From Thermoanaerobacterium aotearoense (lineage in GTDB: Bacteria; Bacillota; Thermoanaerobacteria; Thermoanaerobacterales; Thermoanaerobacteraceae), in NCBI RefSeq assembly GCF_009905255.1, contig NZ_CP047602.1, positions 1,116,001 to 1,180,000 on the forward strand: DNA of 64,000 bases, read 5' to 3'. Shown piece by piece: positions 1 to 9,330 of this stretch. Every line of letters starts with the position of its first letter. Position 1 is the stretch's first letter. Below the pieces are notes generated by a model. The model did no database searches. It saw only the letters and a list, made by a program, of their open reading frames with translations, and had not been told where the DNA came from. The position numbers and the translations under genes were made by a program.

Positions 1-549
1 ATAAATGAAATAAAGATTGAGACGAAGGAAGTCATTGAAGAGCTTTTAGATATAGCCGATGTAAAAAGCGGTGGCCTTTTTGTATTAGGTGGCAGCACGA
101 GTGAGGTCATAGGCCGAAAAGTTGGAACGTCTGGAAGCCTTGATATAGCAAAAGCGATTGTTGATCCGATTTTAGATTCTTTAAAGAAGAGAAATTTGTA
201 TTTGGCTGTACAGGGATGCGAACATTTAAACAGGGCACTTCTTGTAGAAGAAGATGCTATGATAAAATACAATCTTGAGGAAGTATCTGTGATCCCTCAA
301 GTACATGCAGGAGGTTCATTGCAGACTTATTCTTACAGTGTATTTGAAAAACCAGTTATGGTGGAGAGCTTGAAAGGATTAGGACATGCGGGGCTTGACA
401 TAGGACTTGTATTAATTGGCATGCACTTAAGGCCTGTGGTTGTTCCAGTTAGGTTAAAGCACAGCAAAATAGGCGATGCTACGATAGTGGCTGCTAAGAC
501 GCGGCCTAAATTAATCGGTGGAGAACGTGCAATATATAAAAAGCAATAA
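1..549 (+). CDS. YwlG/UPF0340 (TIGR01440) family protein, 5' truncated
   Basis: The reading frame is open from base 1, so the true start lies outside the window; 182 residues are visible. The sequence has the glycine-rich stretch (GGLFVLGGSTSEVIG), the QGCEHLNRAL motif and the C-terminal block ending RPKLIGGERAIY that mark the YwlG/TIGR01440 family. No biochemical function is established for the family. It is followed immediately by a strong terminator, so it ends its transcription unit. The neighbours to the right belong to a different function. Confidence 0.85.
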   Translation: MNEIKIETKEVIEELLDIADVKSGGLFVLGGSTSEVIGRKVGTSGSLDIAKAIVDPILDSLKKRNLYLAVQGCEHLNRALLVEEDAMIKYNLEEVSVIPQVHAGGSLQTYSYSVFEKPVMVESLKGLGHAGLDIGLVLIGMHLRPVVVPVRLKHSKIGDATIVAAKTRPKLIGGERAIYKKQ

Positions 550-558
550 TTTATCAAG

Positions 559-587
559 TCGCTCTGGAATTTAAGAGCGATTTTTTT
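559..587 (+). terminator. Intrinsic terminator of the YwlG-family gene
   Basis: A 7-bp stem (559-565 with 574-580) and an 8-base loop are followed by seven T (581-587). Confidence 0.85.
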
Positions 588-653
588 ATAAAAATTGATT
601 ATAATCACAGAATTTTATCTTGATTTTGTTATACTAAATGTGGAGGTGGTGGT

Positions 654-1331
654 ATGGAATGTAAATATTGTGCTCAGGTTGTACATATTTTTAATGAACT
701 AAATGACGAAGAATTAAAAGTCATATCCGATCTGACAAAGGAATGTTTTTATAAAAAGGGAGACATCATACTGAATGAAGGTGACATCTTAGAACAAATA
801 TACATAATTCACAGTGGGAAGATAAAAATTTACAAGATAAATTCAGATGGCAAAGAACAGATATTGTATATTTTAAAAGATGGTGATACTTTTGGAGAAA
901 ATAGTATATTTAAAGAGCAAAAGTCCACATTTTACGCTGAAGCCATGGAAAATGTAAGTATGTGCATTTTGTCAAAAAATGACTTCGTGAAGATAATATC
1001 AAAGAATCCGGCTATCGCCTTTAAAATCATGAATTATTTGAATGAAAGAATTAAAAGCCTTGAGCTGCTTCTTAAAGATCTGACCACAGAAGATGTTAAA
1101 AAGCGCCTTATGTCAATCATTTATAGGCTTGCCAAAAAAGACGGAATGAAAGATATAAACGGTATTAAACTAAGACTTTATTTAAGCAGAGAAGATCTGG
1201 CGAATTTAGCCGGTACCACCAGGGAGACCGTTAGCAGAAAATTAAGAGAATTAGAACATGAAGGGATAATAGAGTTTTTATCAAATAGGGAAATACTAAT
1301 TAAAGATATTGATGATTTCAATGAAATTTGA
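654..1331 (+). CDS. Crp/Fnr family transcriptional regulator with N-terminal CxxC
   Basis: A 225-residue two-domain regulator: a cyclic-nucleotide-binding-like beta-roll at about residues 15-120, a long dimer helix, and a winged helix-turn-helix at about 177-205 (LSREDLANLAGTTRETVSRK). Residues C3 and C6 form a CxxC at the extreme N-terminus, with further Cys at 31 and about 103, which suggests metal, thiol or Fe-S sensing rather than cAMP binding. The start has a good GGAGGTGG site. The HMA protein and P-type ATPase lie just downstream on the same strand, so it probably controls them; the effector is unknown. Confidence 0.85.
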   Translation: MECKYCAQVVHIFNELNDEELKVISDLTKECFYKKGDIILNEGDILEQIYIIHSGKIKIYKINSDGKEQILYILKDGDTFGENSIFKEQKSTFYAEAMENVSMCILSKNDFVKIISKNPAIAFKIMNYLNERIKSLELLLKDLTTEDVKKRLMSIIYRLAKKDGMKDINGIKLRLYLSREDLANLAGTTRETVSRKLRELEHEGIIEFLSNREILIKDIDDFNEI

Positions 1332-1404
1332 TCAGGATCACATAAATTTTTGAGGAAAAGTTTTATTATTAATGTGTAATAAAAATTAAAAGGAGATGAT
1401 TTTA

Positions 1405-1611
1405 ATGATGAAAGAAGTAAAATTTGCCGTTGAAGGGCTTAGCTGCCCGGATTGCAGCAAAAAAATCGAACAGGCTTTAGCTGCGCAAAAAGGTGTAAAA
1501 GAAGCCAAAGTGATTTTTACAACTGGCTCTGTTAAGGTAAAGTTTGACGATGAAGTCATAACACTTGACGATATAAAGAGGGTTATAAAAGATTTTGGAT
1601 ACAGCGTCTAA
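1405..1611 (+). CDS. Heavy-metal-associated (HMA) domain protein, CopZ-like
   Basis: A 68-residue stand-alone HMA domain with the metal-binding loop GLSCPDCSKKIEQ (CxxC). An upstream in-frame ATG at 1396 lies inside the AGGAG ribosome site, so translation should start at 1405 (or 1408). Such proteins carry soft metals to P1B ATPases. The ATPase encoded 58 bp downstream lacks an N-terminal HMA domain of its own, so this protein may supply that function in trans. Which metal it binds cannot be read from the sequence. Confidence 0.85.
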   Translation: MMKEVKFAVEGLSCPDCSKKIEQALAAQKGVKEAKVIFTTGSVKVKFDDEVITLDDIKRVIKDFGYSV

Positions 1612-1669
1612 GATTTAACTATGATGTCGGGCTTTTGCTCGACTTATTTTTAAAAAAAGGAGGTGCAAA

Positions 1670-3511
1670 ATGACGTATATGAAGGATAAAAAACTATTTT
1701 CACTTTTGTTAGCTGCAATTTTCATAATTTTAAGCTGGTCATTTAAATTTTTTGATTATAAAGTTGTGGCAAATATTTTAATGTTAGCTTCAGCGGTTGT
1801 TTCTGGATATAATATCTTGAAAAGTGCTTTATTATCTTTAAAGTACAAGATCATAAGCATAAATTTGCTTGTATCGATTGCAGCAATAGGGGCAATAATA
1901 ATTGGTGAATATTGGGAAGCTGCAGCAGTGACATTTCTGTTTTCGCTTGGAGGCTTTTTAGAATCATATACCCTTCAAAAGACGAGGAATGCCCTTAAAT
2001 ATTTGATCGACATGGCACCAAAAATAGCTCACGTTGTGAAAAATGGCACTGTGGAAGATGTGCCTGCAGATGATGTAAAAGTTAAAGATATAGTGGCTGT
2101 AAAGTCCGGCGAAAAAATACCTGTAGATGGATTTGTTGTAAAAGGTAATGCATCGGTAAATCAGTCAGCTATAACAGGTGAATCTATGCCTGTAGATGTA
2201 AGCGTTGGAAGTTTTGTGTACAGTGGTGCTATAAATGAAAATGGTTATATTGAAGTAGAGACGGTCAATTCAGGTGAGGACACTACCTTTTCTAAAATTT
2301 TATATCTCGTTGAAGAAGCGCAAGGAGAAAAAGCGCCTACTCAAAAATTCATCGAAAGATTTTCAAAATATTATACTCCATCAGTTATAATAGCATCGAT
2401 CATTGCATTTCTGATAAAAAGGGATTTGATGATGGCTCTTACATTTCTTGTAATAGCTTGCCCTGGCGCTTTGGTCATATCGACGCCTATATCTGTAGTA
2501 TCTGCTATAGGAAATGCAGCTAAACACGGTGTCATAATTAAAGGTGGAGAATATCTTGAAAACCTTGGAAAAGTAAACATAATAGCTTTTGATAAGACAG
2601 GCACATTGACGGAAGGAAAGCCTTTCGTTGTAAATATCATATCTTCTGGAGCAAATAGAGATGAGCTTTTAAAGATTGCTAAAAGTTTAGAGGTAAAGTC
2701 AGAACATCCGATAGCAAAAGCTATCACATCATACAGCATAGATGAAGAAATTTTTGATGTAGATGATTTTGCCGTAGTTACTGGCGAAGGAGTCAAAGGC
2801 AAGATAAATGGTGATACGTATTATGCTGGAAATCGCAAATTGATGGCAAATAACGGAATAAATATTGACTGTATCAGAGATTACATGGAAAAAGAAGAGG
2901 AATTAGGCAGAACACCTGTAGTTGTGGCTAAAAATTACAGTGCTATCGGTCTCATTTCTATTTCTGATAAAGTGAAAGGTTCTTCCATTGATGCTATAAA
3001 AGAGCTTAAAAAATTGGGGATTAAAAAGACTGTCATGCTTACAGGAGACAACGAAAGGACTGCAAAGCAAGTGAAGCAACAACTTGATTTGGATGAGTAT
3101 TTTTCTGAGCTTTTGCCTGATGAAAAGTTAAAAATATTAAAATCCTTGAAAAAAGAAGGAATTGTTGCGATGGTAGGGGATGGTGTAAATGACGCGCCAT
3201 CGTTGGCATACGCTGATATAGGCGTATCCATGGGATTAAGTGGAACCGATGTGGCAAATGATGTTTCAAATATTACGCTTACAGATGACAACCTTGAAAA
3301 ATTAGCTTTTGCTGTGGATTTAAATAGAACTACCTTAAAAAATATGAAACAAAATATATACTTCTCAGTATTTGTAGTCTTTGTACTTTTATTGGGCGTA
3401 ATTTATGGTGAAGTATTTTTGGCATCTGGGATGTTTGTACATGAAGCAAGTGTATTTATAGTTACGCTAAATGCCATGAGACTTATGAAGTATAAAGGGC
3501 GCTTCAAGTGA
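1670..3511 (+). CDS. Heavy-metal P1B-type ATPase with CPG metal motif
   Basis: A 613-residue membrane ATPase for metal transport. The N-terminal HMA domain is absent and the protein starts directly with membrane helices. Motifs in order: TGES (about 170), membrane motif ACPGALVISTP (Cys about 264), phosphorylation site DKTGTLTEG (Asp about 308), the SEHP nucleotide loop (about 345), and MVGDGVNDAPSLA (about 502). The usual CPC triplet of Cu/Zn/Cd pumps is CPG here; that variant occurs in a clostridial/lactobacillar subgroup whose metal is poorly defined. A clear AGGAGGTG site precedes the start. It sits with an HMA protein and a Crp/Fnr regulator, suggesting a small metal-homeostasis unit. 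Confidence 0.9.
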   Translation: MTYMKDKKLFSLLLAAIFIILSWSFKFFDYKVVANILMLASAVVSGYNILKSALLSLKYKIISINLLVSIAAIGAIIIGEYWEAAAVTFLFSLGGFLESYTLQKTRNALKYLIDMAPKIAHVVKNGTVEDVPADDVKVKDIVAVKSGEKIPVDGFVVKGNASVNQSAITGESMPVDVSVGSFVYSGAINENGYIEVETVNSGEDTTFSKILYLVEEAQGEKAPTQKFIERFSKYYTPSVIIASIIAFLIKRDLMMALTFLVIACPGALVISTPISVVSAIGNAAKHGVIIKGGEYLENLGKVNIIAFDKTGTLTEGKPFVVNIISSGANRDELLKIAKSLEVKSEHPIAKAITSYSIDEEIFDVDDFAVVTGEGVKGKINGDTYYAGNRKLMANNGINIDCIRDYMEKEEELGRTPVVVAKNYSAIGLISISDKVKGSSIDAIKELKKLGIKKTVMLTGDNERTAKQVKQQLDLDEYFSELLPDEKLKILKSLKKEGIVAMVGDGVNDAPSLAYADIGVSMGLSGTDVANDVSNITLTDDNLEKLAFAVDLNRTTLKNMKQNIYFSVFVVFVLLLGVIYGEVFLASGMFVHEASVFIVTLNAMRLMKYKGRFK

Positions 3512-3524
3512 GCGCCCTTTATTG
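3494..3524. terminator. Bidirectional terminator between converging genes
   Basis: A 10-bp perfect stem (3494-3503 with 3511-3520) overlaps the ATPase stop codon. It has T-rich flanks on the plus strand and an A-run that serves the minus-strand gene ending at 3525. Confidence 0.8.
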
Positions 3525-5675
3525 CTATTTTTCTATTTTCAAATATCTGACTAATATTGACGCTGCTTCAGCTCGAGTAAGATCGCCGTTTGGATTAAAA
3601 TATCCATTATTGCCCTTCATCAAATCCAGTCCATAGGCAATTGCCACGTATCCTTTTAAAGAACTGTCTACGCTATTGGCATCTTTTAAGAAATCCAATT
3701 TGTAGATGTCATTTATGTCGGCAACATATTTTAAGCCAAGACTTCTTACGATGAATTTTGCTGCTTCTTGCCGAGTCACTTTAGAGTCGGGATTTTTCTC
3801 ATTCTCTGTGATGATTTTATTGTTAATTGCTACGTTGTAGTAATTATCGTAGTTTTCATCATCGTTGGAGCTGAGAGGTATTATTATGCTGTTTGGCTGT
3901 GAGGATTTTACCAGCATTTTTATAAAATCTTTTTGCAGTATATAGTCATTTGGCATGTACTTGCCATCTTTTCCATCTACTATGCCATACTGTAATAGAA
4001 GTAGTATGTCTTTCTCTGCCCAATTTCCAGCTATATCTGTAAATTGGTTGCTTTTATCCTTTTCAATCGGATTTCCTGAGAAGTCGACATAATCTCCTGT
4101 CTTTGCGTCTATTAATCCATTGAAGTTGTTAAGTTGATACACGAGTTTTACATCCTGTGGAGGTGTATCATATACTTTGTCTGGTGCGTAGTAGATGATG
4201 TAAGTAAGCTGCAAGTCGCTATTTTTGAACAAAGTATCGTATGCATTGTCAAGGCTTATTAGATTTTTACTGTCTGGCAAATTTAGATTTATCCAGCTAT
4301 AATTGTATGATACTATGTCTCCAGTGTACTTATTGACGCCTATATATATGGAATCAAAAGGGCACTGTATGCCATTTGCCATATACACGTAATTAAATGA
4401 CATATACGGCGATTTATCATAAGGAGATGTTGGAACGTCTTGATATTCCATTTGTTTGAATTTATCTGGCTGTATCTTAGTTAAGTATTCTTCGGCTATG
4501 CCTTTTAACTGATCTTTCGTGTACTTCGGTGTTTTTCCCTGAACATTATTTTCACTGCTGTCGTTTCTTGTAAATGTCATTAATTCACCTGTTGTAGCGT
4601 CAACCGAAGCCGTTATATAATTGTAGCTGCTTCCGTCTGAGTATGACCAACCAAAATCCCAAATTGCACTATCGGAATTTGAACTATTTTTGAAAAGATT
4701 GGAAGATGTAAGGTTGTACTGAGATCCTATTGTAAATGGAAGTTTTTCTTTTGCCATTTGAATGGCCTTGTCTTTTGAGATGTATTTTGAAATGTCGTCT
4801 ACGGCTTTTTGTTCTTCAGGGGACAAGACTGATTGCGAATCAGCCGATTTTGTAGACATTCCGCCAGTGCCACCAATCATAGGTCCGTAATAGTTTTGAG
4901 GCAAGACTGTGCCGCTTATGGCATCAATAGGCTGATTGTTTACAAGTGTGTAAACTAATATTGCCTGCGGTTTTGGGTCATTGTTTCCGTAAACATCTTT
5001 ATAAACCACATTGTACTGCAATCTAAGGCTGTTGTTGTTTTTGTATATTTCTATGGCTTTATCTTTTGAAATGGCTAATTTGGGGTCGGGGAAGTTGTAA
5101 TTGTCATTCCACGTCAAGTAGTATGACTGAACTTCTAAAGTGTTTTTGTTTACTTCTATAGTTATGTGATTTCCTTCAAATGTGATTCCATTTACCACTT
5201 GTGCAAAATTGAAAGAATATGCGTTGCTGTACGCGATTTTTGGGTTTAGACCCAGGTAATCGTCGCTTTCCTGCTCTTTCGTTTCTTTAAATTTCTCTGG
5301 GATGACCTTGTTTAAAAAGTCGACTGCTACTTTTTTGGCATCGTCTCTTGAATATTTAGGTATTACGCTATTTGAACTGTTGTCAGGTTTATAAAAGCTG
5401 TAGCCTGTTATCTCGCCCGTATCAGCATTTACGTTTACTGTGATACTGCCGTTTGTGCTGGATGTCCATGTCAAATACCATGTCTTATTGCCATCGCCTT
5501 CATAGTAGTTGGAACTAAAGCTGTATCCATCTGTCGGAAGATTTAACTTTTCTTTCGCAATTTCAATAGCTTGCTTAAGCTCAATTTTGCTGTTTGTCTG
5601 GGCAAGCACGGCAGAAGGAATAGCTGCTGCTAAGACAAACATGACAGTTATTAAAATAGCCAAGAGCCTTTTCAT
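3525..5675 (-). CDS. S-layer-anchored protein with YcdB/PepSY-like repeats
   Basis: A 716-residue exported protein. Residues 1-25 form a signal peptide (MKRLLAILITVMFVLAAAIP). Two long repeats follow, at about 30-290 and 290-540, each holding paired PepSY-like units of the YcdB/YcdC type (SKDKAIQMAKEKL, DATTGELMTF, NKYTGDIVSY). The C-terminus has three S-layer homology modules from about residue 543 (FTDIAGNWAEKDILLLLQYG) to the end (YFNPNGDLTRAEAASILVRY), which should attach it to cell-wall polymer. Function is unknown; PepSY domains often modulate peptidases. The ribosome site is GAGGAGG. Confidence 0.85.
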   Translation of the reverse strand: MKRLLAILITVMFVLAAAIPSAVLAQTNSKIELKQAIEIAKEKLNLPTDGYSFSSNYYEGDGNKTWYLTWTSSTNGSITVNVNADTGEITGYSFYKPDNSSNSVIPKYSRDDAKKVAVDFLNKVIPEKFKETKEQESDDYLGLNPKIAYSNAYSFNFAQVVNGITFEGNHITIEVNKNTLEVQSYYLTWNDNYNFPDPKLAISKDKAIEIYKNNNSLRLQYNVVYKDVYGNNDPKPQAILVYTLVNNQPIDAISGTVLPQNYYGPMIGGTGGMSTKSADSQSVLSPEEQKAVDDISKYISKDKAIQMAKEKLPFTIGSQYNLTSSNLFKNSSNSDSAIWDFGWSYSDGSSYNYITASVDATTGELMTFTRNDSSENNVQGKTPKYTKDQLKGIAEEYLTKIQPDKFKQMEYQDVPTSPYDKSPYMSFNYVYMANGIQCPFDSIYIGVNKYTGDIVSYNYSWINLNLPDSKNLISLDNAYDTLFKNSDLQLTYIIYYAPDKVYDTPPQDVKLVYQLNNFNGLIDAKTGDYVDFSGNPIEKDKSNQFTDIAGNWAEKDILLLLQYGIVDGKDGKYMPNDYILQKDFIKMLVKSSQPNSIIIPLSSNDDENYDNYYNVAINNKIITENEKNPDSKVTRQEAAKFIVRSLGLKYVADINDIYKLDFLKDANSVDSSLKGYVAIAYGLDLMKGNNGYFNPNGDLTRAEAASILVRYLKIEK

Positions 5676-5755
5676 CTAAAAACCTCCTCTTTATTTTAGT
5701 ATTCTACATCAATTCATTAGACGACTGATGTGTGAAAAAAGTTCCCTAAAATGTA

Positions 5756-6679
5756 TCAAATTCTACTTAAAATGTTCCAAATGTCAGGATCTTCTTGACC
5801 CAGCCTCCAAATAGCTATGCCTGATATACCGTATTGAGATACTAATGGCAGTTTTGCTTGAAAACTTCTGGCATCTTCAAACCATACGGTGTGTTTTACG
5901 GAGTCGACTGTATAGGTGTACGTGGATTCTTGCGCTGTCTCGTCGTATTCGATTTTGACGCCCAGATTTTTGGCTGTCTGTATGGCTTGGAAGTAAGATA
6001 ATGTCCTTGGATAGTTTGAGCCTTCTGCCCAGTCATAGCCGTAAACTGCCATGCCAAGCCAAATTTTTTTCGGCTCAACAGACTTTGCGGCGTAATCTAA
6101 TACACTGCGAACAAATCCAATTGATGCAATGGGACCTGGCTTCGAGAAGTGTTCGTCGTATGCTAATACGTATGCTTGATCTGCAAATTGGCTTAAGACA
6201 GTGTATTGAAATGCGCCTGAGAAAGGATGCCTTGGGTTGTCTTCTGTTTCTGCCGGCAATGAAATCGTGACAATCTTATTAGCGCTTTTTAGCGAATAAT
6301 AAAGTTCTTCCATAAATGCGTTAAGATTGCTTCTGTCTTCTGGTGGCACAAACTCAAAATCGATATTTATTCCTGGATAGTTATTTGATAATGCCATGTT
6401 TACTATGCTGTTTACTAATATGCTTCTTAAAGATGTATTGGATATTAAATCATGTATAAGCTGTGATTTTTTCGGATCAGAATAATTGTGTACAATAGGA
6501 AAGATAGGCAAATTATTCTGAGATGCTATGCTTTTGACGTCTTGCGACGACATATCCGCCAGCGTGCCGTCTGGCTTAACGCCGTACCAGAAAGGTATGA
6601 GCGTCGTTATTTGAGAAGTGTGTTCTCTTAGATCATCTATAGCACCTGGTGCTATATCAAAATACCATTTGTTATCCAT
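5756..6679 (-). CDS. Glycoside hydrolase family 18 protein (spore-cortex/peptidoglycan hydrolase type)
   Basis: 307 residues, a single GH18 TIM barrel with the catalytic-strand motif GINIDFEFVPPEDR around residues 100-112, where the Glu is the expected acid. It resembles the catalytic part of YaaH/YdhD-type spore germination hydrolases, but no LysM modules and no signal peptide are visible. The start is supported by a TAGGAGGT site. It lies 80 bp upstream of, and on the same strand as, the SLH protein, so the two may be co-transcribed. Confidence 0.85.
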   Translation of the reverse strand: MDNKWYFDIAPGAIDDLREHTSQITTLIPFWYGVKPDGTLADMSSQDVKSIASQNNLPIFPIVHNYSDPKKSQLIHDLISNTSLRSILVNSIVNMALSNNYPGINIDFEFVPPEDRSNLNAFMEELYYSLKSANKIVTISLPAETEDNPRHPFSGAFQYTVLSQFADQAYVLAYDEHFSKPGPIASIGFVRSVLDYAAKSVEPKKIWLGMAVYGYDWAEGSNYPRTLSYFQAIQTAKNLGVKIEYDETAQESTYTYTVDSVKHTVWFEDARSFQAKLPLVSQYGISGIAIWRLGQEDPDIWNILSRI

Positions 6680-6885
6680 AACGATACCTCCTAAAATATT
6701 ATATTTTATAATACGCCATTATATATCCTTTGTGATTTACGACGCTCCGCAAAATTTTGCTTCCAAAAATACCTTGTATTGAGTATAATTTATAGTAAGT
6801 GTTTAATTTAAGAAACGAGGTGGTGTTAAGTTTTTAATTATCGCCTAAAAAGCAAATCTATTTAAGATTTAAAGGAGGTCTCAAC

Positions 6886-7296
6886 ATGGACAAGAGATTG
6901 TACCGCTCGAGAAACCAAGTTATCTTGGGAGGTGTTTGCGGTGGCATAGCAGAGTATTTCGATATAGATGTGACTATAGTGAGGCTTATTTGGGCTTTGA
7001 TTGCCTTGGTGGGAGGTTCTGGCGTTTTACTTTATATAATTGCTTGGATCGTTGTTCCGGAAAATCCATATCAATTAAAAAATGATGATTATAATGGTGA
7101 AAATGTTAATGTTGACAAAGAGCATGAAAGGCCAAAAATTTCTTCAAACAGAAAAAGCAGCGAGGTATTTGGATGGATTTTGATTGCTTTAGGCTTATTT
7201 CTTCTCGTCAGGATATTCATGCCATGGTTTGATTTAAGGATTTTTTGGCCGGTGCTTCTTATAGCATTTGGACTTTTATTTATATTTAAAAAATAA
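6886..7296 (+). CDS. PspC domain membrane protein
   Basis: 136 residues. A PspC domain (residues 3-62: RSRNQVILGGVCGGIAEYF then a membrane helix ending AWIVVPENP) is followed by a polar linker and a C-terminal pair of hydrophobic helices of the LiaI/LiaF-like type. PspC proteins respond to envelope stress. The start follows AAAGGAGG. It appears to be monocistronic, flanked by genes on the other strand. Confidence 0.88.
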   Translation: MDKRLYRSRNQVILGGVCGGIAEYFDIDVTIVRLIWALIALVGGSGVLLYIIAWIVVPENPYQLKNDDYNGENVNVDKEHERPKISSNRKSSEVFGWILIALGLFLLVRIFMPWFDLRIFWPVLLIAFGLLFIFKK

Positions 7297-7331
7297 TGGT
7301 AAAAGTATCGGATTTTCCGGCATTTTACCAT
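7296..7331. terminator. Possible bidirectional terminator
   Basis: A 9-bp perfect inverted repeat (7296-7304 with 7323-7331) lies between two converging genes. There is no strong T-run, so termination strength is uncertain. Confidence 0.5.
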
Positions 7332-8674
7332 TTATCAAACAAATTCAGCTTTTTTGCTATTAGGTAAAAGGCAAATATGGCAATAAGCAGTATTAGTCCG
7401 CCAAAAAAACCTATTGCCTGTTTTGGAACGATTAGCGTCGATAATAGGACGGCTGTCAATAAAATTATGGTAAGCCATGGTCTTAAAGGAAACCCGCGCC
7501 TTTGACATTCAAAGTAATCCGGGTTTTCCTTCTTAAGCATAGGTCTGTATTTGATGAAAGTGTACAAGATGATGATCCAGTTAAAAAATTGTATGAATCC
7601 TGTAGCACTCGTTATATATTCGTAAACATCTTTAGGAAGGATGTATGAAAGCACGACGGCAACAAGAAGTCCGAAACTGCTTATCAATAGGGCGTATATA
7701 GGCACATCTCTTTTACTTAGCTTGCTTAAAAAAGTCGGTGCAAATCTTCCTTTTCCTAAAGAATACATGACCTGCGTTACTCCGTACATGGCTCCATTCA
7801 TAGTAGTCAGTGCTGCTGTAAGTATGATAAAATTCATTATTGAATCGATATACGGTATGTTTGTAAATGAAAGCAGCTTAATGAATGGACTTTCTTTTGT
7901 GGATACTTCATACCATGGAATTACTCCTAAAAGTACGGCAATAGACGATAAGTACAATATGGACAGAAATAGTACGATGTACCTTCTCGCTATAGGTACA
8001 TATTTTTTTGGTTTTTTTGTTTTTGATGCTGTCATGGCTGTGACTTCTATACCACCAAACGGTATTAAAGACATAAGCATTGCTCCTAAAAATCCTTTAA
8101 TGCCATTTGGCAAAATGCCTCCATGAATGTAGTAGTTTTTAAATCCTATATTGCCTTTATTGCCAAATGCCCCGAAAAGTGCAAATATGCCGATGACAGT
8201 TATTATAAATAAAGCGGATACTTTTATTGTTGAAAACCAAGCTTCTACGGTGCCAAAATTTTTTGTGCCTAATGCGTTCACACAGATTACCATGATGGAA
8301 TAAATCAGTGCGAATATCCAAAGTGGGACTTTAGGGAACCAAAACTTAGTAAAGATTGCTGATGCCGTCACTTCGCTGGACATGATGAATACACCTGCTG
8401 TCCAGTATACCCATCCGCTTAAAAACCCGCCTATGTCACCTAAGGCTTCTTCAGCGTATACCCTGAAAGAGCCGTCAACAGGATTTGCAACGATCATTTC
8501 AGAAAGGGCGCAAAAGACTTCAGACATTATAAATGCTGAGATAAGGTAATCTAATAGGACTATTGGTCCCGCTGTATGAATCGCTATGCCGCTTGCTAAG
8601 AAGAATCCGGCTCCAAGTATTCCACCTACACCTACCAATACCAGTTCGTTAACAGATAGATTTCCTTTTTCCAA
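7325..8674 (-). CDS. APC-superfamily amino acid permease
   Basis: 449 residues with about 12 hydrophobic segments and the APC N-terminal signature (GVGGILGAGFFLASG) in helix 1. The first in-frame start at 8695 is a TTG located before the GGAGGT ribosome site; the TTG at 8674, nine bases after that site, is the supported start (MEKGNLSVNEL). The substrate cannot be assigned. The gene appears to stand alone. Confidence 0.85.
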   Translation of the reverse strand: MEKGNLSVNELVLVGVGGILGAGFFLASGIAIHTAGPIVLLDYLISAFIMSEVFCALSEMIVANPVDGSFRVYAEEALGDIGGFLSGWVYWTAGVFIMSSEVTASAIFTKFWFPKVPLWIFALIYSIMVICVNALGTKNFGTVEAWFSTIKVSALFIITVIGIFALFGAFGNKGNIGFKNYYIHGGILPNGIKGFLGAMLMSLIPFGGIEVTAMTASKTKKPKKYVPIARRYIVLFLSILYLSSIAVLLGVIPWYEVSTKESPFIKLLSFTNIPYIDSIMNFIILTAALTTMNGAMYGVTQVMYSLGKGRFAPTFLSKLSKRDVPIYALLISSFGLLVAVVLSYILPKDVYEYITSATGFIQFFNWIIILYTFIKYRPMLKKENPDYFECQRRGFPLRPWLTIILLTAVLLSTLIVPKQAIGFFGGLILLIAIFAFYLIAKKLNLFDKW

Positions 8675-8810
8675 AGCAATACCTCCATTATACAATTCAT
8701 TCCATGACTTACTTTTTATTATTTGTAATTATTATGTGTTTTATTAACTTGAATTTTGGTTATACATGATGTAAAATTTCATTTATCAAAAATTATTGTG
8801 GAGGAAAGCC

Positions 8811-9322
8811 ATGAAGTATTACATGTTAGATAGAATTGAAAGACTGTTTTTGTATTTTGTTACATTTATCATTTTATTAAGTGTAGCTGTATTGTTTGTG
8901 TTTGTCTTCGTAGATGTCAATATGAAAGGTATCAATGTGGAGCTGTCTGTATTGTGGTGGATACTTTACATAATCTTGTCTATGGCTTTGACAGTTGCAT
9001 TATTTTCTATAGGCATTTCACAAGTCATTTTGCTTGAAGATTATTTTGTCGTATCATTGGGCATCATGGGCTTTGCCAGAATAAGATACGACAACATCGC
9101 TGGAATAAATGAAATAGAGAAAAAAATTAATTATAAAAGAGGCATTAACTTAAAAAACGATGTGTGCAGTTTGATCATTTCGAAAAAAGTTTATTAGAAG
9201 TACAATTAAAATCACCAATTAAAATCTATTACTTTTTGCTATTTGACAGGTATGCAAATGATATTGTCTTTTCAGCACCAAATTTGAAAGTATTAAAAGA
9301 AGAAATAAACAAAAAAATGTGA
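8811..9322 (+). pseudogene. Small membrane protein with PH-like C-terminal region, frameshifted
   Basis: The frame from ATG 8811 (GGAGG site; an upstream TTG at 8796 precedes that site) codes two membrane helices and then a soluble segment (YFVVSLGIMGFARIRYDNIAG) resembling bacterial PH-like domains, and stops at 9197. The coding sense continues in frame 2 to a TGA at 9322 (QLKSPIKIYYFLLFDRY, then FSAPNLKVLKEEINKKM). Inserting one A into the A6 run at 9183-9188 joins the two halves into one protein of about 170 residues. As written the gene is broken; a homopolymer sequencing error is equally possible. Confidence 0.7.
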
Positions 9323-9330
9323 TTCATATT

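Noticed and set aside
1332..1404. Crp/Fnr operator (TGTGA-N6-TCACA or TTGAT-N4-ATCAA) before the HMA gene
   Set aside because: Only half-site fragments are visible; no convincing palindrome.
2371..2802. Long minus-strand open frame inside the P-type ATPase gene
   Set aside because: It mirrors a strongly conserved plus-strand gene, has no ribosome site and no recognisable protein motif.
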